Shown piece after piece: positions 24,972 through 33,058 of a DNA stretch of 64,000 bases (position 1 is the stretch's first letter; every line of letters starts with the position of its first letter). Source of the stretch: Mycobacterium sp. ENV421 (GTDB taxonomy: Bacteria > Actinomycetota > Actinomycetes > Mycobacteriales > Mycobacteriaceae); contig NZ_PDHO01000003.1 in the NCBI RefSeq assembly GCF_002887815.1, positions 186,001 to 250,000 of the forward strand. The letters are read 5' to 3'. Below the pieces are notes generated by a model. The model was not told the DNA's origin. It saw only the letters and a program-made list of their open reading frames with translations, and did not search any database. The translations under genes and the position numbers were made by a program.

Positions 24972-25406
24972 TCATTCATCTAGTCGTCCGAGCAATGTCA
25001 GCGCGTCATTGATCACCTGGCGCTCGTCCTCGGTGTATCGGTCCTGCATGGCTCGCACCAACCACTCCTCGCGTACCTTCCGGTCGCTTTCGGCGCGGCG
25101 ACGGCCGACGTTGGTCAGACCGATCAACTGCCGGCGACCGTCGTCAGGATCCGGGGTGCGGTCGATCAGGCCGTGCCGGTCCAGGCCTGCCACAGTGGCA
25201 GCCATTGATTGAGGGCGAACTCGCTCTGCACCTGCGAGTTGGCTGGTCGAACTAGGGCCGTCCTTGAACAGGCGCAGAAGGACGGCCGTCTGCGAGGGGG
25301 TCAGGTCATCGTCGGCGGCAACCGCTCGTAACCGCCTGCGCAGCCTGCTGAACACGACGCGAAGTTCTCGTGCGGCCCGAATCGAGGACTCATCGACCTT
25401 TCCCAT
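24972..25406 (-). CDS. MarR-family transcriptional regulator
   Basis: 144 residues from ATG at 25406. Winged-helix MarR fold: DDDLTPSQTAVLLRLFKDG, RVRPQSMAATVAGLDRHGLI, the wing RTPDPDDGRRQLIGLT, then dimerisation helices. A 32-bp array of CTGT/ACAG half-sites begins two bases before the start codon, so the promoter and operator overlap and the transcript is leaderless or nearly so. It is divergent from the rifampicin-monooxygenase-like gene and upstream of an LLM oxidoreductase, suggesting it senses an aromatic or phenolic compound and controls one or both units. Confidence 0.9.
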   Translation of the reverse strand: MGKVDESSIRAARELRVVFSRLRRRLRAVAADDDLTPSQTAVLLRLFKDGPSSTSQLAGAERVRPQSMAATVAGLDRHGLIDRTPDPDDGRRQLIGLTNVGRRRAESDRKVREEWLVRAMQDRYTEDERQVINDALTLLGRLDE

Positions 25407-25408
25407 AT

Positions 25409-25440
25409 AGACAGCCTAAACTGTACAGTCAAAACTGTCT
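25409..25440. promoter_or_regulatory. MarR operator array
   Basis: AGACAG at 25409 pairs with CTGTCT ending at 25440, and the perfect palindrome CTGTACAG (25421-25428) sits exactly at their shared centre, giving a 32-bp two-tier inverted repeat. It covers TTGACT and TACAGT elements that could be the marR promoter. Confidence 0.65.
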
Positions 25441-25482
25441 AATTTCCGGACGAGGTGGTGGCCTCGCTGAATTTGATGGATT

Positions 25483-25503
25483 GGCGGGGAGACGTGCCCC
25501 GCC
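25483..25503. promoter_or_regulatory. GC-rich inverted repeat between marR and rox-like gene
   Basis: GGCGGGG-AGACGTG-CCCCGCC, perfect 7-bp arms, 22 bp before the RAE. A possible -10 (TATAGC, 25514-25519) lies between the two. It may be a protein-binding site in the rox promoter; no T-run follows. Confidence 0.4.
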
Positions 25504-25524
25504 ACTTCCAACATATAGCGCACC

Positions 25525-25548
25525 GGGGGGCTTGCGGCAAGACCCCCC
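25525..25548 (+). promoter_or_regulatory. Rifamycin-associated element (RAE)
   Basis: The core GGGGCTTGCGGCAAGACCCC (25527-25546) differs at one base from the RAE consensus I recall, GGGGCTTGCGGCAAGGCCCC, an inverted repeat found upstream of rifamycin-inducible resistance genes (arr, rox, rph, rgt, helR) in actinobacteria. Two further G:C pairs extend the arms. It is about 56 bp before the start of a Rox-like monooxygenase and just downstream of a TATAGC -10-like element. Confidence 0.85.
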
Positions 25549-25603
25549 GCGTGCCGCAAAATCGCTGCCTTCGAAAGAAACTGACTGCACAGGGGGCATG
25601 CGA

Positions 25604-27076
25604 ATGCGTGGATCTGACTACGACCACACCGTGGTGATCGCCGGGGGAGGACCGACCGGGCTGATGCTTGCCGGTGAGCTGGCGCTGGCCGGGGTGGACG
25701 TCGCGATCGTCGAACGCCGCACCAGCCAGCAGGTCACCGGCCAGCGGGCCGGCGGGCTGCACTGCCGCACGATCGAACTGCTGGACCAGCGCGGCATCGC
25801 AGACCGGTTCCTGGCGGCCGGGCAGGCTGTTCAAGTCGCCGGGTTCGCGCAGATCGGGCTCGACATCAGCGACTTTCCCACCCCCCATCCCTACGGATTG
25901 GCGTTGTGGCAGAACGAGATCGAACGGCTCCTGGCCGAATGGGTCGGCGAACTGGGCGTGCCGATCCGTCGCGGGGCGGAGGTGACGGGCTTCACCCAGG
26001 GAGAGGCCGGAGTCGAGGTCGAACTCTCCGATGGCGGCGGCCTTCGCGCCGAATACCTCCTCGGATGCGACGGCGGTCGCAGCCTGGTTCGCAAGGTGGC
26101 CGGCATCGACTTTCCCGGCTGGGATCCGGTGACGAGCTATCTGATCGCTCAGGTCGAGGTCCGCGACGAACCGACATGGGGCATCCACCGCGACGCCCTC
26201 GGTACCCACGGGCTGGACCGGCAGAACGACGCTGAACCGGTTCGGGTGATGGTGACCGAGCGAACCGTCGGGCCGGCAACAGAACCCACGCTCGCCGATC
26301 TGAGCGCGGCACTCACCGCGGTCTACGGCACCGACTTCGGAATCCACAGCCCCACCTCGATCGCCCGATTCACCGACGCGGCACGGCAGGCGGCCACCTA
26401 CCGCGACGGCCGGATCCTGCTCGCCGGTGACGCCGCCCACGTCCATCACCCGATCGGCGGCCAGGGTCTCAACACCGGTCTGCAGGATGCCGTCAACCTG
26501 GGGTGGAAGCTTGCCCAGGTGGTCAACGGAACCGCACCGGACACGCTGCTCGACACATACCATGCCGAGCGGCACCCGGTGGGTGCGCGCGTCCTGCAGA
26601 CCACGATGGCGCAAATGGCATTGCTACGCACCGACGATCGTACAAAAGCCTTGCACGACAACATCTCCGAGATGCTCGGCATAGACGAGGCGCGCAAGGC
26701 ATTCGCCGCGCGCATGTCGGGTCTGGACATCCGCTACGACCTCGGGGCGGGGCATCCTCTGCTGGGCCGGCGGATGCCCGACCTCGACATTCATACGGCC
26801 ACCGGGCCGACGCGCGTATTCGAACTGCTGCACGCCGCCCGGCCGGTACTGCTGGACTTCGATGACCCGGGCGGGATCGATCTTGCGGGGTGGGCGGATC
26901 GAGTCAGCCTGGTCACAGCGCAGTACCGAGGCGCATGGAAGCTTCCGGCGCTCGGCGAAGTGGCCGCGCCCACACGAGTGCTGATCCGCCCGGACGGGCA
27001 CGTCGCATGGGTCGGTGAGAGTTCGTCGGAGGGCCTGACTGAGGCGTTGACCAGCTGGTTTGGTCCTTCGGTGTAA
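25604..27076 (+). CDS. rox: Rifampicin monooxygenase-like FAD-dependent hydroxylase
   Basis: 490 residues from ATG at 25604 (AGGGGG seven bases upstream; an ATG six bases earlier is too close). Group A flavin monooxygenase: FAD motif VVIAGGGPTGLMLAGELALA, GLHCRTIELLDQRG, the LLGCDGGRS motif, the second FAD motif LAGDAAHVHHPIGGQGLN and a thioredoxin-like C-terminal domain ending RPDGHVAWVGE. The order and wording of these motifs match Rox, which hydroxylates and inactivates rifampicin with NADPH and O2. An RAE in the leader supports this over a generic phenol hydroxylase. Divergent from a MarR-LLM operon; the MarR may add a second control. Activity on rifamycins is inferred. Confidence 0.82.
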   Translation: MRGSDYDHTVVIAGGGPTGLMLAGELALAGVDVAIVERRTSQQVTGQRAGGLHCRTIELLDQRGIADRFLAAGQAVQVAGFAQIGLDISDFPTPHPYGLALWQNEIERLLAEWVGELGVPIRRGAEVTGFTQGEAGVEVELSDGGGLRAEYLLGCDGGRSLVRKVAGIDFPGWDPVTSYLIAQVEVRDEPTWGIHRDALGTHGLDRQNDAEPVRVMVTERTVGPATEPTLADLSAALTAVYGTDFGIHSPTSIARFTDAARQAATYRDGRILLAGDAAHVHHPIGGQGLNTGLQDAVNLGWKLAQVVNGTAPDTLLDTYHAERHPVGARVLQTTMAQMALLRTDDRTKALHDNISEMLGIDEARKAFAARMSGLDIRYDLGAGHPLLGRRMPDLDIHTATGPTRVFELLHAARPVLLDFDDPGGIDLAGWADRVSLVTAQYRGAWKLPALGEVAAPTRVLIRPDGHVAWVGESSSEGLTEALTSWFGPSV

Positions 27077-27131
27077 CGGCAGGCAGCCCATGCGGCGATC
27101 AACATGCGACAGACCGTGGAGGGAAAGCATT

Positions 27132-27956
27132 GTGATTGGGCGCCTGGGAAGGGCCGTGCTGGCCGCGGGTATCGCACTGGCCGGGCTGACGGCTGCAACC
27201 GCGTCGGCGGCACCAGGGTGCGCCGACTACCACTGGATCGGCGCCGCCGGTTCCGGTCAGCGCGACAGTGCCAACCTGACCGCCAACGGCGGGATGGGCT
27301 CCGTGGTGTACCAGTCCTATCAGCAGCTCAAATCGCAGCTCGCCGCGGACGGCCGGACCATCGACGCCGAGGCGGTCCAATACCCCGCGGCTGCGGTGCC
27401 ACTGGAGGGCGGCATCAGTGGCTGGCTTGGCTTCCTCGGCAGCGTCGGTGACGGCACCGACGCGACCGCAAAGCAGTACAAGGCGTTCACCGAGCGTTGC
27501 CCGGACAGCAAGGTGGTTCTGGCGGGCTACTCACAGGGCGCCATGATCGTCCACCGCAACTTGTACGACCTTGCCGACGATCCGCATCTGGCCGCGGCGC
27601 TGTTGATCGCCGACGGCGACCGGCTGCCGGTCGACACCACCATCAAACTGGGGTCGACGGCCGTCGCGATGGGCCACGGCGAGGGCGTCGCGCAGGACCA
27701 CTCGTTCCTGGCGTCGACCAACACCTCTGAGTTGCCACCGGCGATCGGCACCCGAACCATCAGCGTGTGCGATGTCGGTGATCCGGTCTGCGACTACAAC
27801 CCCGACACCGGGAAGATCTCCGATGCGGCGATCGCCATTCACACCTCGTACTCGCCGGCGCCGAGCGGCCCCCACGCGTGGGTCACGCCGCTCTACACCG
27901 TGGTGACGGCGACGGAGACCGCCTCGCCGGTGGAGCTGTCCGCCCACACCTCCTGA
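27132..27956 (+). CDS. Secreted cutinase-family serine esterase
   Basis: 274 residues from GTG at 27132 (GGAGGG upstream). Sec signal (GRLGRAVLAAGIALAGLTAA) with cleavage after ASA. Cutinase/alpha-beta hydrolase signs: ADYHWIGAAGSGQ near the N-terminus, nucleophile Ser in VLAGYSQGAMIVHRN, the Asp region CDVGDPVCDYN with two cysteines likely in a disulfide, and the catalytic His in AIAIHTSY. Mycobacterial relatives are Culp esterases acting on lipids or trehalose mycolates in the envelope. It follows the rox-like gene by 55 bases on the same strand but has no RAE of its own; linkage is probably incidental. Confidence 0.87.
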   Translation: MIGRLGRAVLAAGIALAGLTAATASAAPGCADYHWIGAAGSGQRDSANLTANGGMGSVVYQSYQQLKSQLAADGRTIDAEAVQYPAAAVPLEGGISGWLGFLGSVGDGTDATAKQYKAFTERCPDSKVVLAGYSQGAMIVHRNLYDLADDPHLAAALLIADGDRLPVDTTIKLGSTAVAMGHGEGVAQDHSFLASTNTSELPPAIGTRTISVCDVGDPVCDYNPDTGKISDAAIAIHTSYSPAPSGPHAWVTPLYTVVTATETASPVELSAHTS

Positions 27957-27972
27957 CCCGGTTCCGTCGCCG

Positions 27973-27996
27973 GGATGACTTTTCCAGAAGTCATCC
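27973..27996 (+). terminator. Hairpin after cutinase gene
   Basis: GGATGACTT-TTCCAG-AAGTCATCC, a perfect 9-bp stem with 6-nt loop, 17 bases after the cutinase stop. There is no long T-run, as is usual in mycobacteria. Confidence 0.55.
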
Positions 27997-27997
27997 G

Positions 27998-28038
27998 TTC
28001 TGGCCGTCAGGGAGCTGTCCTGCTCCCGAAAGCCAGAA
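27998..28038 (+). promoter_or_regulatory. Two-tier leader hairpin covering a ribosome site
   Basis: Outer arms TTCTGGC (27998-28004) and GCCAGAA (28032-28038) enclose a second perfect stem, GGGAGC/GCTCCC (28010-28027). The outer right arm runs into AGAAGGG, the likely ribosome site of the gene at 28048, so folding could hide it. Confidence 0.4.
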
Positions 28039-28047
28039 GGGATCATC

Positions 28048-28803
28048 ATGAAACTCGTCGTAATCGGTGGCACCGGCCTGGTGGGCTCGAAAGTGGTGCA
28101 GAATCTGACCGCCCGCGGCCACGAGGCTGTCGCAGCGGCTCCCTCGACCGGCGTGAACACCTTCACGGGTGAGGGTTTGGCCGAAGTGATGGCGGGGGCC
28201 GCCGTCGTGATCGACGTGTCCAATTCGCCGGCACTGGACGACTCGGCAATCGAGTTCTTCCGCACCGCAACCACGAACCTGCTGACCGCCGGGCAGAACG
28301 CCGGTGTCCGGCACCACGTCGCGCTGTCGGTGGTGGGCACCGAGGACCTGGCCGCGCAGAGCGGCTATTTCCAGGGCAAGCTCCTCCAGGAGAAGCTGAT
28401 CAGTGAAGGCCCGATTCCGTTTTCGATCGTGCACGCGACGCAGTTCTTCGAGTTCATCAACACGCTCGCCGACGCCGCGACCGACGGCGACACCGTGGTG
28501 CTGCCGCCGAAGTACTTCCAGCCGATGGCGGCCCTCGATGTCGCCGAGGGCGTTGCAATCGCCGCCGTCGGGGAACCGGTCAACGGCATCGCCGAGATCG
28601 GCGGCCCCGACATGGTTTTGCTTCCCGACCTCATCCGCACCGCGCTGATTTCCCGTGGTGACAGCCGCACCGTCGTCGCCGATCCGGCCGCGTCGTACTG
28701 GGGCGTCGACATCGACGAGCGCACGTTGGTCCCCGGCCCGGGCGCCACACTCTTCGACACCCGATTCGAGGACTGGCTTCTCGAATCGGCCGCGAAGTCC
28801 TAG
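28048..28803 (+). CDS. NAD(P)H-binding atypical SDR (NmrA-like)
   Basis: 251 residues beginning MKLVVIGGTGLVGSKVVQ, the Rossmann GGTGLVG loop of atypical short-chain dehydrogenases. Further landmarks: VIDVSNSPALDD, HHVALSVVGTEDLAAQSGYF, KLLQEKLI and PFSIVHATQFFEF. The usual YxxxK is present only as a YFQGK segment (Tyr-x-x-x-Lys), so catalysis is possible. Such proteins act as quinone/flavin reductases or as NAD(P) sensors. The gene is followed after eight bases by a nitroreductase, suggesting a redox pair. Confidence 0.87.
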   Translation: MKLVVIGGTGLVGSKVVQNLTARGHEAVAAAPSTGVNTFTGEGLAEVMAGAAVVIDVSNSPALDDSAIEFFRTATTNLLTAGQNAGVRHHVALSVVGTEDLAAQSGYFQGKLLQEKLISEGPIPFSIVHATQFFEFINTLADAATDGDTVVLPPKYFQPMAALDVAEGVAIAAVGEPVNGIAEIGGPDMVLLPDLIRTALISRGDSRTVVADPAASYWGVDIDERTLVPGPGATLFDTRFEDWLLESAAKS

Positions 28804-28811
28804 GCCGAGAC

Positions 28812-29477
28812 GTGGACGTATACGAAGCGGTGCGGAGCAGACGAGCCGTCCGCGGGTTCACCGATCGGCACGTCACGCCCGAGATCCTGCAGCGGGTGCT
28901 GGCAGCGGCGTCGTGGTCACCCTCGGGGTCGAACATCCAGCCGTGGCACGTCTATGTCGTGACAGGTGCGCCGCTGGCCGAGCTGAAGAAGATCGCCGTC
29001 GAGCGTGTCGTTGCAGGTGAAGCCTGGGATGACCGGGAATTCGAAATGTATCCCGCTGAGATGGCGTCGCCCTACCGGGAGCGCCGCTCCGACTTCGGTC
29101 GGCAGCGGTACGCCGCCCTGGGCATCGCTCGCGAGGACTGGGAAGCCCGACAGCGGGCGGCCGTCGCGAACTGGGATTGCTTCGGCGCGCCGGTCGCGCT
29201 GTTCTGCTACATCGATCGGCATCTCGGCCTGCCGCAGTGGGCGGACCTCGGCATGTATCTGCAGACCGTCATGCTGCTGCTTCGTGCCGAAGGGCTGCAC
29301 AGTTGCCCGCAGATGGCGTGGTCGCAGGTTCGCCGGACCGTTGCCGATGTGGTGTCCCCGCCCGATGAGCTGATGCTGTTCTGCGGCATGTCCGTTGGCT
29401 ACGAAGACATCTCGTTCAGCTACTCACGTACCGGTCGGGCCCCTCTTGACGAGACCGTCACGTTCCTGCCCGAATAG
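28812..29477 (+). CDS. Nitroreductase-family FMN oxidoreductase
   Basis: 221 residues from GTG at 28812, eight bases after the NmrA-like gene. It begins MDVYEAVRSRRAVRGFTDRHV, then the FMN motif AASWSPSGSNIQPWHVYVV, DLGMYLQTVMLLLRAEGLHS and GMSVGYEDISFSYSR near the C-terminus. It is a paralogue of the nitroreductase at 12322 (same motif order, SN-NIQPWHV core). FMN-dependent reduction of nitro compounds, quinones or enones is expected. Probably co-translated with the upstream redox protein. Confidence 0.9.
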   Translation: MDVYEAVRSRRAVRGFTDRHVTPEILQRVLAAASWSPSGSNIQPWHVYVVTGAPLAELKKIAVERVVAGEAWDDREFEMYPAEMASPYRERRSDFGRQRYAALGIAREDWEARQRAAVANWDCFGAPVALFCYIDRHLGLPQWADLGMYLQTVMLLLRAEGLHSCPQMAWSQVRRTVADVVSPPDELMLFCGMSVGYEDISFSYSRTGRAPLDETVTFLPE

Positions 29478-29519
29478 GTCCGCCCACCGCGGTGTCCACC
29501 ACCCCCGGTTACGATCAGG

Positions 29520-29534
29520 ACCGGAAATTCCGGT
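29520..29534. promoter_or_regulatory. Palindrome before the LuxR-family gene
   Basis: ACCGGAAATTCCGGT, perfect 7-bp arms around one central base, 21 bp before the start of the large LuxR regulator. Spacing suits an operator or autoregulatory site. Confidence 0.4.
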
Positions 29535-29555
29535 GAGGTCCGCTAGGGGCAGACG

Positions 29556-32360
29556 GTGGTGCCTATCTCGAGCGACGGGCGGCCAGCGCACTTGCATGGT
29601 CGTGCCGCCGAGTGCCAAGTGCTGCGCTCGGTGATCTCGACCATCGCCGGTGGCGATTCGCAGGTGCTGGTGCTGCGCGGCGAGGCCGGCGTCGGCAAGA
29701 CAGCGTTGCTCGGGTACCTCTCGGAGCAGGCATCGGCGTTACGGGTGCTGAACGTCGCCGGCGTTCAGTCGGACATGGAACTCGCCTACGCCGGACTGCA
29801 GCAACTGTGCGCCCCGCTGATGGAGCATCTCGGTGAGCTGCCGGATCCGCAACGTTCGGCGCTCGACGTCGCCTTCGGTCGCGGAGTGGGTGAGCCGCCC
29901 GACCGGTTTCTGGTGGGTTTGGCGATCCTGAGCCTGATGGCGGCAGCCGCTCAGCGTCGGCCCCTGCTGTGCATCGTCGACGACGCGCAATGGCTCGACC
30001 AGGTGACGGTACAGACGTTGGGCTTCGTGGCGCGCCGCCTGCTGGCCGAGCCGATCGCGTTGGTGTTCGCCGTGCGCGACGACGGTGCTCAGCCGCTGAC
30101 GGGGCTGCCCGAATTGGTCGTCCGCGGCCTGACCGACGGCGATGCGCGTGAGCTACTGGATTCGGTGATGCTCGGCGGTATCGATCCGCCGGTACGTGAT
30201 CGTATCGTCGCTGAGACCAGGGGTAACCCTCTTGCGCTGCTTGAGGTTCCACGCAACGCCTCGGCCACCGAGCTCGCCGGCGGCTTTTGGCTGTCGGCCT
30301 CGGCGACGGCACCGGGGGCTATCGAGACCAGTTATGTGCAGCGAATTCAAGGGCTTCCCGCGCCGACCCGGCGGCTGCTGCTGGTGGCAGCGGCCGAGCC
30401 CGTCGGTGATGCCGCATTGTTCCTGCGGGCCGCCGCCGCGCTGGGCATCCCCATCGACGCGCTGGCGCCTGCCGAAGCCGCCGGCGTCATCGAGTTCGGT
30501 CCGCGGATGCGGTTCCGGCACCCGCTGCTGCGGTCCGCGGCGTACCGCGCCGCCGATCTGGCCGACCGCAGAGCCATCCACCGCGCTCTGGCCGACGCCA
30601 CCGACCCCGACGCCGATCCCGATCGGCGCGCATGGCATGCCGCCAACGCTGCGGCAGGCCCCGACGACGAGGTGGCCGAGGAGCTGGAGAACTCGGCGGC
30701 CAGGGCCCAGAGCCGCGGTGGGATGGCTGCGGCGGCAGCGTTTCTCGAGCGCTCCGCGATCTTGACAGCCGATCCGCAGCTGCGCGGCGCGCGGGCGTTG
30801 GCCGCCGCGCAGGCCAAGCGAGACGCCGCGGCGCCGGCCGCCGCTCGCGACCTGCTCGACCTCGCGGAGCGGGGACCCTTGTCAGAGCTGCAACGGGCTC
30901 AGGTGGCGCGCCTGCGCGCCCAGATGGACTTTGTCCGCAGCCGAGCCGGCGAATCCGGAGCGCCGTCCGTGCGCGATACCGCGCAGGCACTTCTGGACGC
31001 CGCTCAGGCACTCGAACACCTCGATGACCACGCATCTCGAGAGAGCTACCTCGAAGCGATCGCGGCGCTGATGTACGCCGGCCGCCTCGGTGAGCCGGGG
31101 GCGCTGACCAATGCTGCGCGGGCGGCCCTGGCGGCACTGGACCGTGAGACCGAACTGTCTCGCTCGGTGGACTTCTTGCTCAAGGGGATCGCCGGGCGCA
31201 TCACCCAGGGGGTCGGCGCCGGTACCGAGTCGATGCGAATCGGCTTGGATCACATGTGTATTCAGGCCGCGGCGGATGACCGCAACGTCCTGCGGTGGAT
31301 GGTGCCGGCGTTCCCGATCCTGCAGGAGTCGTCGGCCCACGAATTGTGGGACCAGGCCACCGTGCACCAGCTGTCCGCCGCAGCTGTGCGTGCCGCGCGC
31401 AACGCCGGCGCCCTGGCCATCCTGCCGCGCGCGCTGGTGTACCAGGCCGGCGTCCACCTGGTCGCCGGCGAATTTCGCACGGCAGCAACCCTTGTCGAAG
31501 AAGCCAACGCGATCACGTCGGCCACCGACCACTATGCGGCGGTCAAATATCACGCCTTGATGCTCACCGCCTGGCGGGGCGACGCGGCCGAAGCCGAACG
31601 GTTGATCAAGGCCACCGAAGCGGACGGAACCAGCCGCGGCGAGGGCCGGGTGCTCGGTCTGACCGGATACGCCGCGGCGGTGCTCTACAACGGGCTGGGC
31701 CGCTACGACGAGGCGCTGGCCGCCGCCCGGACCGTGTGCGAATACGAGGACATCGGGTTCTACAGCTGGTGTCTGTACGAACTGGTCGAAGCGGCGGCAC
31801 GCAGCGGCGAGCGGGACACCGCGACCGCGGCGATCCACGATCTCGCCGATCGCGCCGGAGCCAGCGGAACCGACTGGGGCCTGGGCGCATTGGCCGCGGC
31901 TCAGGCGATGCTCGCCGACGACGCCGACGCCGATGCGCTCTTCACCGAAGCCATCGAGCGGCTGGGGCGCACCACGATCGCCGTGCACCGGGCCCGCGCG
32001 CACCTCGCGTACGGGGAGTGGCTGCGACGGGTGCTACGCCGAGCCGACGCCCGGCGACACTTGACCGAGGCCCACGAGATGTTCGTTCGGATGGGTGCAG
32101 GCGCCTTTGCCGAGCGCGCTCGCCGGGAACTGGCGGCCACCGGCGAGAAGGTGCGTGCGCACCAGCCGAGCGCGGGCGGGGAACTCACGGCGCAAGAGGC
32201 GCAGATCGCGCGACTGGCCGGCGAAGGCCTGACGAACCAGGAGATCGGTGCGCAGCTGTTCATCAGCACGCACACCGTCGAATGGCATCTGCGAAAGGTC
32301 TTCGCCAAGCTCGGCATCACCTCACGCAGGCAACTGCGGGCGATGTCCTGGGCGAGTTAG
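29556..32360 (+). CDS. LAL-type LuxR regulator with AAA ATPase domain
   Basis: 934 residues, GTG start. Layout: N-terminal ATPase with Walker A LRGEAGVGKTALL (about 45-55) and Walker B LLCIVDDAQWLD (about 138-150), a long helical TPR-like middle (about 330-850; many Ala-rich repeats), and a C-terminal LuxR HTH (GGELTAQEAQIARLAGEGLT, NQEIGAQLFISTHTVEWHLR, KVFAKLGITSRRQL). Regulators of this MalT/LAL type bind ATP and an inducer, oligomerise and activate nearby promoters. Downstream, after 107 bases, starts the ECF sigma operon, a possible target. A palindrome lies just before its start. Confidence 0.92.
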   Translation: MVPISSDGRPAHLHGRAAECQVLRSVISTIAGGDSQVLVLRGEAGVGKTALLGYLSEQASALRVLNVAGVQSDMELAYAGLQQLCAPLMEHLGELPDPQRSALDVAFGRGVGEPPDRFLVGLAILSLMAAAAQRRPLLCIVDDAQWLDQVTVQTLGFVARRLLAEPIALVFAVRDDGAQPLTGLPELVVRGLTDGDARELLDSVMLGGIDPPVRDRIVAETRGNPLALLEVPRNASATELAGGFWLSASATAPGAIETSYVQRIQGLPAPTRRLLLVAAAEPVGDAALFLRAAAALGIPIDALAPAEAAGVIEFGPRMRFRHPLLRSAAYRAADLADRRAIHRALADATDPDADPDRRAWHAANAAAGPDDEVAEELENSAARAQSRGGMAAAAAFLERSAILTADPQLRGARALAAAQAKRDAAAPAAARDLLDLAERGPLSELQRAQVARLRAQMDFVRSRAGESGAPSVRDTAQALLDAAQALEHLDDHASRESYLEAIAALMYAGRLGEPGALTNAARAALAALDRETELSRSVDFLLKGIAGRITQGVGAGTESMRIGLDHMCIQAAADDRNVLRWMVPAFPILQESSAHELWDQATVHQLSAAAVRAARNAGALAILPRALVYQAGVHLVAGEFRTAATLVEEANAITSATDHYAAVKYHALMLTAWRGDAAEAERLIKATEADGTSRGEGRVLGLTGYAAAVLYNGLGRYDEALAAARTVCEYEDIGFYSWCLYELVEAAARSGERDTATAAIHDLADRAGASGTDWGLGALAAAQAMLADDADADALFTEAIERLGRTTIAVHRARAHLAYGEWLRRVLRRADARRHLTEAHEMFVRMGAGAFAERARRELAATGEKVRAHQPSAGGELTAQEAQIARLAGEGLTNQEIGAQLFISTHTVEWHLRKVFAKLGITSRRQLRAMSWAS

Positions 32361-32467
32361 ACCCGACCACGGACCGACGACTACGGACTACGGGGTTTCA
32401 AGGGTTCGCGTGGACGGCACGGCGGCGAGGCTGAGGTCATCCGCAACTCGCACCCAGGAGACCGCTC

Positions 32468-33058
32468 ATGACCGTCACGTCTGTTCCCCGGCCAACCGAC
32501 TCCGGGGCCGCCGAGCGGTTCGCCCGCGACGCGCAACCCCTGTTCGATGCTCTGCTGCGCCGGGCCAGGGGATTGACCAAGACCATCGCCGACGCCGAGG
32601 ACCTGGTGCAGGACACCCTCCTGCACGCATTCATGGGCTACCACACGTTTCGCGACGGCACCGACTTCAAGGCGTGGCTGTTCCGGATTCTCTACAACCG
32701 CTGGGTGAGCGGCTTCCGCGCCAAGCAGCGCCGGCCGTCGGAGGTACCGGTGGACGACGTCACCGAGGGCGACCTTGCTGACAGCGCTGCCCGGTCATCC
32801 ACCGCCTCCCGCTCGGCCGAGGCCGAGGCGCTCACCCGGCTGCCCGACGGCGACCTCCGCTCTGCGATGGACACCTTGCCGGAGGACTTCCGCACGGTGC
32901 TGTTCTACGCCGAGATTCAGGGCCACACCTACGCCGAGACCGCCGTGATCCTCAACATTCCGCGCGGCACGGTGATGTCGCGGGCCTCCCGCGGCAGGCA
33001 GCGCCTTCGGGTGGCGCTCGCCGACAGCGCGTACGCGCCGACGGCTCAGATCGCGTGA
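32468..33058 (+). CDS. ECF-family RNA polymerase sigma factor
   Basis: 196 residues. Sigma region 2: DAEDLVQDTLLHAFMGYHTF and DFKAWLFRILYNRWVSGFR; acidic linker (about 95-120); sigma region 4: LPEDFRTVLFYAEIQGHTYA, ETAVILNIPRGTVMSRASRG. Closest in look to the SigH/SigE group of actinobacteria. No zinc anti-sigma (HxxxCxxC) gene is adjacent: the next gene, an SDR, overlaps by four bases (GTGA), followed by five more metabolic genes in the same direction. AGGAGA precedes the ATG. How its activity is held in check is not evident. Confidence 0.92.
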   Translation: MTVTSVPRPTDSGAAERFARDAQPLFDALLRRARGLTKTIADAEDLVQDTLLHAFMGYHTFRDGTDFKAWLFRILYNRWVSGFRAKQRRPSEVPVDDVTEGDLADSAARSSTASRSAEAEALTRLPDGDLRSAMDTLPEDFRTVLFYAEIQGHTYAETAVILNIPRGTVMSRASRGRQRLRVALADSAYAPTAQIA

